Shown: positions 11,608 to 22,165, numbered from the stretch's first letter. The stretch is DNA of 64,000 nt from Moniliophthora roreri (GCA_001466705.2 LATX02000100.1:558001-622000), one strand, 5' to 3'. Made by a program: numbers and translations. Notes: generated from the sequence alone by a model not told the origin.

Positions 11608-13685
11608 AGTGGGTGACATTTTCTCTCCTTTTATCTACGTGATGCTGATTTGTATTGCAGTGTGCGGAATTCTCGGCCTTTTGCTTCATGACACTGGCAT
11701 AGATGTTGCACCCGAGATTTGTGAGGGCTTATCGTTATTGCAACACAGAGGACAGGATGCGTGCGGTATTGTGACTTGTGGACCAAAAGGGCGTTTCTAT
11801 CAGTGCAAGGCCAATGGCATGGTTCGCGATATTTTCGACGAAAAGTCCATCCGCAACCTTATCGGTGCAATGGGTGTTGGACACGGTGAGTACCATCAGT
11901 CGGATAACGGTAATAAGTTTATTTACGCCCGTCAACAGTCAGATACCCCACTGCTGGAAGCTTCAATCATGCCGAAGCGCAACCCTTCTACGTCAACTCT
12001 CCCTACGGCATCGTTTTTGCTCATGTGCGTGCAGAATCTACATCTTACCTTGGAGTTGCATATTGAAGGATTTCCAGAATGGGAATCTCATCAACACTTC
12101 CTCCCTTTTGCAGTTCATGGACGCCACGGCTCATCGTCATATAAACACATCCTCGGATTCAGAATTGTTACTTAATATCTTCGCGAATAACCTGCAACAG
12201 ACTGGAAAATTCCGAATCAACGAAGAGGATATCTTTACTGCTATTGGCGGCCTGATGAAACAAGTGAAAGGCGCTTATGCTTGTGTTGCTATGCTCGCCG
12301 GTTTTGGGATTATTGCTTTCAGAGATCCCAACGGAATCCGACCTGTCGGAATGGCCTCCAGAAAAGCGGGAAGAGGTTACGACTACTTGTTTGCGAGCGA
12401 GAGTGTTGTAGCAGATGCTAGTGGATTTAGTGAATGGGATGATGTCAAACCTGGTAAGAATTACTCGGCTTCTTGCGGTAGCTGAAGAAACTAAGCCTTT
12501 TCTTTAGGTGAAGCCGTTATTATTACGAGAGCGGGTGTATCTCGCCGGCAAGTTGTAGAACCTGCTACTTTCGCGCCGGACATTTTTGAATATGTCTACT
12601 TGGCACGACCGGACTCCGTTTTGGATGGGATCAGTGTATACCGAAGCCGCATGGCTATGGGTGACGCCCTGGCCGTGGAAGTTCAACGAGTCCTTTCCGA
12701 AAATAAACTCTCAGTCGATGTGGTTATCCCGGTAAATCTTTCATCTTTTGATTGCTGTTGAACCGGTTTCTAAACTAGTGTTTCGGTAGGTACCTGATAC
12801 GTCGCGCGTGGCGGCATTGAATTTGGCTCAGAAACTGAATTTACCTTACCGGGAGGGCTTCGTCAAAAACCGTTATGTCGGCCGAACATTCATTATGCCT
12901 GGACAGCAGATGCGGTGAGTTCCTCAATCAATTATGTCGGTACTATAACAACTGTGGCTGACTCGGCATTTACGTCAGTAAAAAGAATGTTCGCCGCAAA
13001 TTGAACGCTATGGCACTAGAGTTCTCCGGAAAGAATGTCCTTATCGTAGATGGTGAACAGTGCTGTCTTCCCCAACTCTGGGTCGCTGATCATTTGCTGT
13101 AGATTCGATTGTGCGAGGTACTACCTCAAAAGAGATAGTACAGATGGCCAAGGATGTAGGAGCGAAGAATGTCATCGTTGCCAGCTGCGCACCTCCCATC
13201 AGGTACGTATTGTTCGAATACACTTGCCGGATCCCATTTTGAGGAAAGCCTTATTCCTTAGATACCCAAACGTCTACGGTATCGACATGCCTTCACGGGC
13301 CGAACTTGTCGCTTATGGTCGAGACGAAGCCTCTATCGCCTCAGCTATTGGTGCCGACCTCGTCATCTTTCAAACTCTTCCCGACTTGGTCGAGTCCGTT
13401 CGACAGTTGAATCGCGATATCAAAGCGTTCGACTGTTCAGTATTCACCGGTGAATACGTTACGGGAGGTGTCGATGAACAGTACATGACCTGTATTGAGA
13501 GTCTTCGGGCTGATAATGTCAGAAACAAGATATCTGCTATGAGCGGGGACCTTGGCCAGCAGGAGGGAAAGGGCGGAGGAGCTGACCCAGCGAGTACGTT
13601 GGTAAATGGAGCTGGGATACTTGGCAGCGGTCCTGTCAATGGACCTGATGATACTGTTGGTTTGCACAACTCGTGGCACTCGTAG
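11608..13685 (+). CDS. ADE4: amidophosphoribosyltransferase (PRPP amidotransferase)
   Basis: This enzyme catalyses the first committed step of purine synthesis, PRPP plus glutamine to phosphoribosylamine, in the cytosol. Seen: the N-terminal nucleophile glutaminase starts (M)[10 protein letters not shown], then [41 protein letters not shown] and, in the next exons, [12 protein letters not shown] and [11 protein letters not shown]. The phosphoribosyltransferase half shows [29 protein letters not shown] and the PRPP loop [14 protein letters not shown], assembled across short introns. A Gly-rich tail closes the protein at 13685, about 550 residues in all. Exon 2 begins TG TGC GGA after a TTGTATTGCAG acceptor, so the best model takes only the A of the start codon from exon 1 (11608), with an intron at 11609-11660. 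An ATG at 11642 would give six extra residues before the catalytic cysteine. All enzyme motifs look intact. Confidence 0.93.
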
Positions 13686-13990
13686 ACTTGGTTCCGAGAC
13701 GTGTTTGATCTGTATAGTTTATCTCTAACTAAAGCTAAAGTATGTATGCATATATCAATATATTGACTTCCTTGGGCGAATACCCTTGATATCTCCAGAA
13801 TAAGAACAATTCCATATTGTGAAGTACAGTATACAGATACAGAAAGTGAGTATGTTACGACCGTGGATTCCATTGATTCCATTGTGGGCGAGAAATGCGG
13901 AGCGATGCACAGAGCAGGATAGAAGCGAGGCGAAAACGAAAACGAAAACATCCAATGATATGACAAGTGCCGGGGTGAGGAATGCCAGAT
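13686..13990. other. convergent 3' ends of ADE4 and the next gene
   Basis: About 305 bp between two converging genes. It contains TA-rich stretches suited to polyadenylation (around 13735-13765) and a short GAAAACGAAAACGAAAAC triplet repeat near 13932. No coding evidence. Confidence 0.4.
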
Positions 13991-15111
13991 TTACACAAAC
14001 TTGCTCAACAGTCCTTTCAAAACTTTCTCAGTACTCCCAATATCCTTCTGAACGACCTGCTTGCTTTGCTTCTCGTAATCGTTGATAGTGCATTCCATAT
14101 CGGCCGGGAGGTTCTTGAGAGCTTCTATGGTCGGATTGACTGACGGAAGGATAGATAGCCGGGTCAGTACTGGAAAAAGGATACAAGAGCAAGAATAGGG
14201 GCTTCATTACTTGTCTCGTTCAAAGCCAAGTCGAAATCTACCCAAAGTTGATCGCGGCGAACATACGCCTCTCTGAGCTGCTTGAACAAGTTCTTGATAC
14301 GCTCCTATAGTGAAATGATTCAGCGTCGACCAAGTGGACATGGAATAAAATCGAACCTGAGCTTGACAGTATGCGTCTGAAATATTGTCGGTATCTGCCA
14401 GCGTGACTGTCTCCATCTTGCGACACCCTTCATCGAAATCCTGTATTCCCCTCTTGGTATAACTGTCCATTTCAGTGTTGAGAACTTGGTGAGCAAGCTT
14501 GACGCGGTTTACAGCAGGTACGAGGGTGTCGGCGATATCGTCTATGAGAGCCTTCGAAGAGCAAGAAAATACCACTTGGATTGATTCTGCAAGTGAAGAC
14601 AGTTGTTCGCGCTCGGAATCCTCTGGGGTTCTGGCGTGGACATACGACTGAGTAGGCACCGAACTGAAAACTGCATAAATGCGTTACCCATCGTGCATCA
14701 TATCTGAAACAAGCGTCTTTTCGTCCTCCCAACGAAAGAGCAGACGTTCAGGCTCGTCCTCATCTGGGTCGTCTTCAGGCTCATCAAGGAGAAAGCTGTC
14801 GCGCGTGAAGCGTAACTGCCGATGGTCCGGCGATACAGGTTTGGCGGCCGTACGTTCCCGTGGCCTTCCGCACTCAGACACAGTGATATAGTTGTCCCGA
14901 CGAGAATAAGGATAATCAGGGGTCCCGGCAGCCTTTCGAGTAGAGTATTTGGCGCGTAAAAGGTGTGAATTCGACGCTAGAGGTGAACGTTTTGATGCTG
15001 AAAAAGCTGTCAAGAACATGCACATAGAGAACCAAATAAAATATAGTAATGATACTGACCTGGAGATCGAACTTTGCGTGAGAGAGGAGCATTGAAACGG
15101 TAAGGGGCCAT
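13991..15111 (-). CDS. hypothetical helical protein with disordered N-terminus
   Basis: I do not recognise this family. The model has about five exons and about 280 residues. The N-terminus (MAPYRFNAPLSRKVR) is basic and proline/serine-rich and is followed by an acidic DEPEDDPDEDEPE stretch. The C-terminal 170 residues are almost entirely predicted helix, rich in charged residues and without proline (for example ALIDDIADTLVPAVNR and RIKNLFKQLREAYVRRD), ending KGLLSKFV. That layout resembles small coiled-coil kinetochore or spindle subunits, but this is only an impression. An intron of about 57 nt near 14630-14690 joins MMHDG to TPEDSERE; an in-frame stop right after the first exon supports splicing there. 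It converges with ADE4. Coding confidence is fair; function is unknown. Confidence 0.65.
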
Positions 15112-15383
15112 GACGGACTCAGACGAAGGATCGAAATTTAAGTCAGGGTCGACCAAGACGATCTGCTAGCGGAGTTTGAAAATTTCTCTCCCATTCTTTT
15201 GCCTCAGAGTCAATATTTGTGATCTCTCCTTTCCTTCAAAGGTCCTTCAAAGGTCTGCTGCAGGTCTTCATCTCTTTTGCTGATTCCAGCCAGCCGTCTT
15301 CTACTTCCTTCTGACCTTTTCATACCCTTTGACAGTCGCCTGGTCGTCCTTTTTTCCTCGATTCTCCATCAGACAGCCAAACC

Positions 15384-15803
15384 ATGAACGCTCGCCCTCA
15401 CAAGGTGCTTGAATCAATCTATAACATCATTCATCATGTCCTAACAATTTGACCAGCAATCCATGTCTGAACTCAAGCTCCGTAGACTGACGGAACACAA
15501 CCAGAGACTGAAGGAGGATCTCGCGAGACCAAGAGTAAGGGTTAGCGAGGCAAGTGCCAGGTATGACATCTTTACTGACCTCTAGTCATTTCCAAAGTAC
15601 GTCCACTGACATTGGCTTCGTATCCTAGCTTAATTCGATACTGTAAAACCACAAAAGATCATCTCGTATGTTCCAAACGTTTTGTATGGCGACTGCAACA
15701 CTCAAAACGTAAACTATAGGTTCCATCTGTGTGGGGACCAGTCGGCAAGGGTGAAGACCCATACGCACCACCAGCACAAGGATGTCAATGCATGATAATG
15801 TGA
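15384..15803 (+). CDS. heterotrimeric G-protein gamma subunit, copy 1
   Basis: Predicted product is 81 residues in four exons (15384-15404, 15457-15560, 15629-15665, 15720-15803). G-gamma pairs with G-beta and anchors it to the plasma membrane, typically in pheromone and nutrient signalling. Seen: an N-terminal helix with [20 protein letters not shown] (residues 10-29), the conserved [20 protein letters not shown] (34-53), then VPSVWGPVG...EDPYAP and a terminal CaaX box CMIM with a second cysteine two residues before it. A methionine end favours farnesylation, and the extra cysteine could be palmitoylated, as in yeast Ste18. The start ATG lies in a short first exon encoding seven residues; a downstream ATG (MSELK) is an alternative start. 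A near-identical gene lies 1.0 kb downstream on the same strand. Confidence 0.93.
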
Positions 15804-16833
15804 TTGACTTGCTCGTCGCTTTTTTCGCGCCCTACCGGGATTTTCTTTTCGTGGAAACTTCGAGGTCGACGCTTGTCCTTCCCTTTGCTGTCAGGAAATC
15901 ATATCATACATTAGGGGTGGTTTGCTGGAGTTCATTACCAACTACGTTCGCAGAATTGTCACTCGAACCCATACACTCGTTTATAGATCCAGTTTCATCA
16001 CCCATCATGTCTTCGAGCGCCCATATTCCATTGGTGTCATGCAGAATTCCGTGGAACTCGTCAATCATGTTATTCTGTCTTGCTCTTCTGTCCTTCCTTC
16101 CCGTGCGTCCCCATACACTTACTTTACATTTCTTGTTTATATCGGTTCACTTATATTCCTGCGTGGGATGACAGCTTGTATCACCTTGCAATTGGCTGGC
16201 AGCGACCTTGCTGTAATCGCAGTTTTCTGTACATACGTCTCTTTCATTCGGTTCTAGCATCCTTTCCGGCGCGCCATTTGTAAGGCAAGTACCGGTCGAC
16301 AATTCAGCGCAAGCCACCGCAACGGATAAGCCCGGCGTGTTGAAGGGAGACTGGAGTTGTCCATCACCCAGTAAAAATTCGTTAACGTTTGATTGATCGC
16401 TAAATAATTGATGGCCATTGACTGGCCATGCCGGGTCATTTATTGGTAATGTGAACTCACGAGTTACTCGTTCACATGGATTTGCACATCTATAGAAACG
16501 GTTAGAAGCCGTCCCTGTCCGTCGCAGCTTGAGCGCTCCAGCCTTTTCTATCCTACCACCACCCTGCAGTTTCAAAAGTACCGTTTCCGGGTCGTTTCGC
16601 GCCATCGGTAAGTATATTCCTCATCCTCCGATGTCACTTTACTGATATGGGGCTGTGACACAGCGTGTTCTAGGACATTCTCCATCATTCACTGACTCGT
16701 TCCGTACCACCATCGAGTCTCTAACCCACCTATACTCTGGACTGCCACCAGAACGCAAAATCCCTGTCTTCAATCCTTTTCTGAACCAAAATCTATCACC
16801 AGACCGCTTTGAAGAAGAGTATCATCAAAGAAA
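15804..16833. other. spacer between the tandem G-gamma genes
   Basis: About 1.03 kb containing the 3' UTR of copy 1 and the promoter of copy 2. A 152-codon minus frame (16147-16605) and plus frames at 15782-16283 are present but show no domain, and they overlap each other. I judge them non-coding. I saw no clear leftover of a duplicated flanking gene. Confidence 0.45.
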
Positions 16834-17237
16834 ATGAATCGTGGAGCTGGTCGTCAGTCGATGTCGGAGTTAAAGTTGAGGAGGTTGTTGGAACATAATC
16901 AGCGACTGAGAGAGGATCTGGCGAGACCCAGGATTCGAGTGAGCGAGGCTAGTGCAAGGTAAATACTTCAAGCTTTCTCCTGCGCTCGTATGACCCGACA
17001 TTCGGGACCTGGGCGTGAGTAGATTGCTGATTTCTGAACTGTGCCTTTTCTATCAGTCTCATCCGGTACTGTAAAACCACCAAAGACCATCTGGTACGTT
17101 AGCATATTATATTGGTGCTTATTTCTTATTGACGGACTGCGAACAATGGTGATCAGGTACCTTCAGTATGGGGCCCAGTGGGACGAGCCGAAGACCCCTA
17201 TGCCCCGCAGGGAAGCAAGTGCTGTTCGGTGCAATGA
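16834..17237 (+). CDS. heterotrimeric G-protein gamma subunit, copy 2
   Basis: Predicted product is 80 residues in three exons (16834-16958, 17057-17093, 17157-17237). It aligns with copy 1 end to end, with no gaps before the tail. Residues 34-60 (RVSEASASLIRYC... to SVWG) are identical, and most differences lie in residues 3-7 and in the tail. It lacks the first intron of copy 1: the codons for R7 and Q8 are contiguous, while both later introns sit at the same positions and phases. The CaaX box is CSVQ, directly preceded by another cysteine (CCSVQ), the classic arrangement for combined palmitoylation and farnesylation. All features needed for a working G-gamma are present, so the two genes may serve different G-beta pools, stages or membrane targets; this is inference. 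Confidence 0.93.
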
Positions 17238-17721
17238 TGCGGATGCACCCGCTACTCATACCTATTGTGTATTCCTGGTGTAACCTTCCACGAATGGGCT
17301 GTCATCATCATATTTTACGCCTGCCCATCCATGTATTGCATTTGTATCAATCATCTCATTATTCCATCTTTCGCTCTCATCTTCCCGATTATTATGCTGT
17401 TCTCCGCTTCCGGATTAAATTTGTCTTTACTGCCCACCGCTTTGTGGATTGTTCGAGTGTTTACTCTTCACATCTATCAGACACTTTTGTTCGAACTTTT
17501 TTTTATCAAGGTCTGGACAGCCAGAACAGAATTATCAGAGTGTTTGCACGTTCATGATACTTGTACACCCGCGGGTGACAACGTACGTATGATGGATCAT
17601 TTCCAATTCCTTGAAAGTTACACATCTTTGTTCGCATTTGTCCTATTCTGGCGCTGAACTGGTGGAACAACATTGAAGCATAAGACATGAATAGTCAAAG
17701 AACCACACTAGTCTCCATGGT
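17238..17721. other. convergent intergenic region
   Basis: About 480 bp between G-gamma copy 2 and the thioredoxin gene. It is rich in T and C runs. Frames of about 130 codons (17168-17657) are hydrophobic chance translations of pyrimidine-rich DNA. No feature supported. Confidence 0.4.
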
Positions 17722-18389
17722 TTAGACCTGCTTCAAGAAATCTTTGACCCCATCCTCAGGAAGAGCGCCCACGAATTGAAGCGCTTGTTGCCCATCGCAA
17801 AAGGCGATTACTGTAGGCAATGCGCGGACCTAGCGGGAACAGAGATGAGATACCCGAGCCGAAGGAATACAAGGGAAATGCACACCTTGTATCTTTGTCC
17901 CAATTCCATACCTTCAGTGCTTTCTGTATCTATTGTGACAACGTCAACGGGTTTCCCCGTGCCAGACTTGACATTCTTGTCAGTAGCAATTGCTTTTAGG
18001 ATAGGAGAGAGCATATGGCACGGTCTGCACCACCTAAAATGACGATCACTAGTCAGCAAATACGATGGAGAAAGGGTTGACATGGCGGATGAAACCACTT
18101 GCCCTGCATAAAAGTCAACAAGGACCAGCCGGCCTTTGCCTTTCTCTCCTTGCACTACTTCTTTGAAGATCTGGCGGAAATCCACTTGTGTTATAATCAA
18201 CAATTGATGTACATCGCAAGGCATAGGATTCACGCTACGCACCGAAAAGTTTGCATCAGGATAGTATTCATTGCATTTTGAACTAACACGAAATGTTCTT
18301 TTGGCGGTCAAAGAAGGTAAAACGGATCTTTTGATTGATTGATTTGCTGATGCCGACTTGAGGATACGAAGGTTGAGAAGGGATGTCAT
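17722..18389 (-). CDS. thioredoxin, probably mitochondrial
   Basis: Predicted product is about 160 residues. Thioredoxins reduce protein disulfides using electrons from thioredoxin reductase. Seen: the N-terminal 40 residues (MTSLLNLRILKSASANQSIK, then RSVLPSLTAKRTFR) are basic, serine-rich and lack acidic residues, as in a mitochondrial presequence. The thioredoxin fold follows: DFRQIFKEVV, RLVLVDFYAGWCRPCHML with the active site WCRPC (the usual WCGPC with Arg for Gly), a central DVVTIDTE strand, and RALPTVIAFCDGQ with the cis-proline, ending GVKDFLKQV. The intron just before WCRPC (18034-18102) appears to be of the GC-AG type (G|GCAAGT). The gene diverges from the first cupredoxin gene. 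Confidence 0.88.
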
Positions 18390-19070
18390 GGTGGACGGAG
18401 AGAAAAAGCAACGTTGCTCAACGGGATCTCTGTCAGCTGAACCCCAATTATGGTACGCGACCCGATGCGTGGGAGCCTTCAGAATCCGCGTACTTACCTC
18501 ACATCCCAACGTTCTTTTCATCAACGTCGAACAGTCCTGAGTCTTTGTTCGGCGTCCAAAATCCCTTCGGGACTTGGCAGGGATCTTTCACCGCAGCATC
18601 ACTGGGGAAAATTCGATGGACTTTGTCTGCCACTTACAGCTGTTGGAACAGATCATGATCACGCATGCTCAGCCTCTCCGTTGCGACTCGGGTTGCACAT
18701 GTACACCTATTTGGACATCAAGATCAAGGAACTGTACGAAATCAAGTGTGTTAACCACCCAAAAGTCTGGCAACGGCAACTACGCTCAATTGACTCTTCC
18801 CTTTGCGGCATTATAGCTCCATCAGCCAATGAAGGAATGTAACGAACAAGAAATTGGGTAACCTGTTACGGATAGGGCCGTCTCTAGCGTATAAAAAGAT
18901 GGTTCGATCGAACTGGTTGTCAGCAAACACTTTCTTCTCCTTCTAGCATCGAGCAGAGTGGGTGTCATTTTTGATCTTCATCTGGACCTTAAATTTCTGA
19001 CTACACTACAGGCTCAGAGTTTTACCCTTCGTTCGCACCACAGACAACTCGTTTTCTACCTGTCTTCAAA
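18390..19070. other. divergent promoter of thioredoxin and cupredoxin 1
   Basis: About 680 bp. It contains a TATA box at 18890 (listed separately) and a CT-rich leader before the cupredoxin start (about 18930-18950). Frames around 18450-18842 lack any recognisable motif and differ between reading frames, so I do not call a gene here. Confidence 0.45.
18890..18898 (+). promoter_or_regulatory. TATA box of cupredoxin 1
   Basis: TATAAAAAG lies about 180 bp before the start codon of the first cupredoxin gene, followed by a pyrimidine-rich stretch (CTTTCTTCTCCTTC) suited to transcription initiation. A strong TATA box suits a highly or conditionally expressed secreted protein; strength is inference. 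Confidence 0.6.
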
Positions 19071-19920
19071 ATGCGCTTCTCTGCTGCTTCTGCCGCCGTT
19101 GCCCTTACTTACACTGCTGGTGTCCTCGCTGCAGACATAACCGTTGAAGTTGGAAAGGATGTAAGGTTGCTACATTGCTCTCAGACCAAATTTTGCTGAC
19201 CACTCTTCCTTCAGGGCTTGGCGTTCACTCCTTCCAAGTAAGATCGCCTTTGGCTCCCGAGGATGTGTGCTCACGAGTGTTATCTAGCATCACCGCTTCC
19301 CAAGGTGACAATATCATCTTTTCCTTGTAAGCTTCTTGCCCGTTCTTTCTTGCACAACCGCTCACAAAACCTCATATAGTGTCAACAAGAACCATGTCAG
19401 TGCCGTCGGAACGTCTACTACCTTCGTACTCTGACATTTAACATTTCTCTGATATTAGACCGTCACCCAATCCACCTTCGCTGACCCATGCACCAAGAAG
19501 GAGGATGCCGTTGACTCTGGCTACCAAGCTGTTAGCGACAGCCCCATCAACTGGACACTCCCTATCAACGGCTCTGACCCCCTCTGGTTCTACTGCGCCC
19601 AAAAACAACCCGCCGACCACTGCAAAGCAGGAATGGTCTTCGCCGTTAATGCTCCCTCCGAAGGCAACACCTTTGATGCTTTCCAGGTTCGTCGTGCTTC
19701 AGCGCTCGTCACTTTGATATGTTTCTTATTGATTTCTGTCTAGGCCAAGGCCAAAGGTGATAACAGCAGCACAAACTCGACCGCCTCCGGCACCGGTTCC
19801 AACCCACCTACCCAGACTGGTGGTAACACTGGCGGTAACACTGGTGGGGCAATGTCCCTCTCGGTTTCCGCTGTCAGCCTCCTCTCAGTTGCAGGGTTGG
19901 CTTTGGGCTTGACTCTCTGA
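19071..19920 (+). CDS. secreted GPI-type cupredoxin-like protein, copy 1
   Basis: Predicted product is about 190 residues in six exons with introns of about 50 nt. Seen: a signal peptide (MRFSAASAAVALTYTAGVLA, residues 1-20), a cupredoxin domain of about 110 residues starting ITVEVGKDG, then a Ser/Thr/Gly/Asn linker with repeated GGNTGG, and a C-terminal hydrophobic segment (SLLSVAGLALGLTL) of GPI-anchor type. Candidate copper ligands of a type I site: His in NKNHTVTQSTF, then Cys, His and Met in FYCAQ...DHCKAGM. PCTKKE supplies a probable disulfide cysteine. Agaricomycetes have many such extracellular cupredoxins, often expressed during development or wood and host contact; the exact role is unknown. 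A paralogue lies 1 kb downstream. Confidence 0.88.
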
Positions 19921-20932
19921 GTGATTTGCAGTCGACTTGCGCCATTTAAAATACAACCTTTGTATAAACTGTACATACCTGAAGACACCAAAGAGTTGTT
20001 TATTCATTTTCGTCGGGTTGTGATTGTTTAACAAGTACATGACAACTGTCGCAAGCTTCCTGAGTTCTGTGGACACGTAAATGTGGGAGGCAATTCTTTC
20101 TCAGCCCGGGATCACCGAAGCTATGCTGGGGCACGTAAACCAGTCAGACGAATTTGTCCTAGACGACGAGGCGGAACTCTGACCAGTTTGACCTTCAGGC
20201 TTCCATCATGGCTCAATCAATGGTTGTCTTTCGATGACGAGGTAACATTCCTCTATTAATGGCTCTCCAAGAATAGCTACCCGAAAATAATTTCAACGTT
20301 CGTCTGGCAACCATTGAATATTGACTACTGGCTGTTCCCACATTGTGCTCCCGCTCCAAATTCAGGTCCGTTGGCTTCTATAGATATGTAACCCGTCGAC
20401 ACGGGCGGGCAGGACGATGCGGCAATGTGTATGGAATGTTGATTGTTGCGCTTTCCACCCAGGCCCAAGGATTGAAGCAATCCTTCCACACCTCAGGCGA
20501 AGTAATCAATCAGATACAATAAATCTACGCTCAGAATCTGTGCATATCCAGTGCAACTGTGCTCGGCCACACCGTGGCGACACACCGTTTCCCCTTCGAG
20601 CATCTTGAAGCAGCCAATCATAACTCGACAGAAGTAGCCCAGACTACGGGGAATGATGATGTTGTTATGACAATCAAAGAGATGTACAAATAGATATATA
20701 AGCCCACTGGCCAGCTGCTGGCACCCTCGAGCCCGTTTCTCTGTTCCTCCACCAGTCTTTTTCTTTTTGCATTGTTTCACGAGCTGTGTAAGTTCTACTT
20801 TTTTCAGTACCCAAAGGCATCAACTAAATTGATGAATATTTCTAGGCTCGCCGGAATCCACACTTTAATTTACGCAAACTTCACTCGCTTGTCTTTCAGT
20901 CCAACTTCAACCTATCTTTACTCTCGTGCAAA
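19921..20932. other. spacer between the tandem cupredoxin genes
   Basis: About 1.0 kb: 3' UTR of copy 1 and promoter of copy 2. A TATA box is at 20695 and a T-rich leader is near 20750-20770. No frame shows a domain. Confidence 0.45.
20695..20702 (+). promoter_or_regulatory. TATA box of cupredoxin 2
   Basis: TATATAAG lies about 230 bp before the copy 2 start. Placement is similar to the TATA box of copy 1, and a pyrimidine-rich stretch (CTCTGTTCCTCCACC) follows. The leader probably carries an intron, because a CTTTCAG acceptor lies about 35 bp before the start; that is inference. Confidence 0.5.
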
Positions 20933-21907
20933 ATGCGTTTCTCTACAGCTGCTACTTCTCTCCTCTCTGTCGCCGGTTATGTTGCCGCTCAGCAAACACA
21001 TGTCATCAAAGTCGGGGACGGTGGTGTAAGTAGCAAATACCATCTCTATAATCTGCTGGATCCACTCAAAATGTCCCATATAGCTCACTTTTAACCCTTC
21101 TTCATTGACTGCACCAATCGGTGACACTGTCCAGTTCCAATTGTGAGTCGTATGCCCGCTTTATCCAGCAGCATCGCTTATCTGATTCCACAGCGTGGCC
21201 AAGAACCATGTTAGTGTATACCTGTCCGTTGTATTCAACAATCTAATCGTCCCCTAGTCCGTCACGCAGTCTACCTTTGCCAGCCCTTGCGTTATGAAAA
21301 ATCAGGGCGTAGACAGTGGTTTCCTTGCCGCGCCACAAGGTGTCGACCAGCTCCCGGCCTGGAGTTTCACAATCGACAGCACCGATGACCTCTGGTTCTT
21401 CTGTGCTCAGATTGTTAACGGCACCAGCCACTGTTCACAGGTACGTAAGAAATTCCTGTCTAACGCGCTACGTTAACACCACCGTCAGGGAATGGTCTTT
21501 GCGCTCAACCCTACACCCGAGAAGACATTCGATGCTTTCAAGGTGAGATACTTCATTGGTATTCGCGCGGAATCTCATTCTGACCCCTGAGTTATCAGGC
21601 TGCTGCAATGAACAATGCTGGCGCAGGTGGCGCTGCTGGAGGTGCAAATGGTACCGCTTCTGTTAGCGCAAGCGCAACTGGTTCAGCTGCTTCAGGCGCT
21701 GCATCGGCATCAGCAACCCCCTCCGGAGCTGCTGGAGCCACTGGCGCCAGCAGTGCTGCTGATGCTTCTGCCACACCAACTTCAGGAACTGGGAACGCAG
21801 CTGCTGACTCTGCCAGCCAGAATGCAGGTAACGGTGCCCTTGGATTGAGCGGAAATGTTGTCAGTATACTCTCGGCAGCTGGTTTGGTTCTCGGTTTGAT
21901 GCTCTAA
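20933..21907 (+). CDS. secreted GPI-type cupredoxin-like protein, copy 2
   Basis: Predicted product is about 225 residues. It has the same exon pattern as copy 1, including a split right after KNH in the histidine-ligand region. Seen: a signal peptide (MRFSTAATSLLSVAGYVAA), a cupredoxin domain starting THVIKVGDGG, candidate ligands His (AKNHSVTQSTF), Cys, His and Met (FFCAQ...SHCSQGM), and PCVMKNQGVDSGF in place of the copy 1 disulfide region. The linker is longer and almost pure Ala/Gly/Ser/Thr (repeats of SASATGSA type), followed by a C-terminal hydrophobic GPI-type signal (VVSILSAAGLVLGLML). The domains are clearly paralogous while the linkers have diverged in length and composition. Both copies keep the metal ligands, so both are probably functional cell-surface proteins. 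Confidence 0.88.
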
Positions 21908-22165
21908 GGGAGGATTTGATTCCTGATAGCTTGGACTTGTAGACGAACATTTGAACGAGATGTAGACTAGTGTATCTTTTTTTGCGTATTTTTCTGGTGC
22001 TGTACTGGATTACACATGATGCAATTAATGGACTGGATAAAATCCCTATGAGTGTATTGACTGAATTATACAAGTCAGTGAGGTTGTGGTGTTCGCGCGG
22101 CGGCGCGGCTGGCGTCACTGTCACGACTTCGACATCTACCCCAACATACACAGATAGCGGCAGCC

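Noticed and set aside
11351..11660. N-terminal extension of ADE4 through a long upstream frame
   Set aside because: The extension reads low-complexity leader sequence and would bury the catalytic N-terminal cysteine; a spliced leader explains it better.
13370..13966. 198-codon minus-strand frame over the 3' end of ADE4
   Set aside because: Antisense of the enzyme's phosphoribosyltransferase exon; composition is explained by ADE4.
16147..16605. 152-codon minus-strand frame between the G-gamma genes
   Set aside because: No domain, no signal peptide, overlapping open frames on the plus strand, and it lies in the promoter of copy 2; a chance frame is more likely.
18450..18842. 130-codon frame before cupredoxin 1
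   Set aside because: No signal peptide or domain, and other frames over the same bases are also open; it overlaps the promoter.
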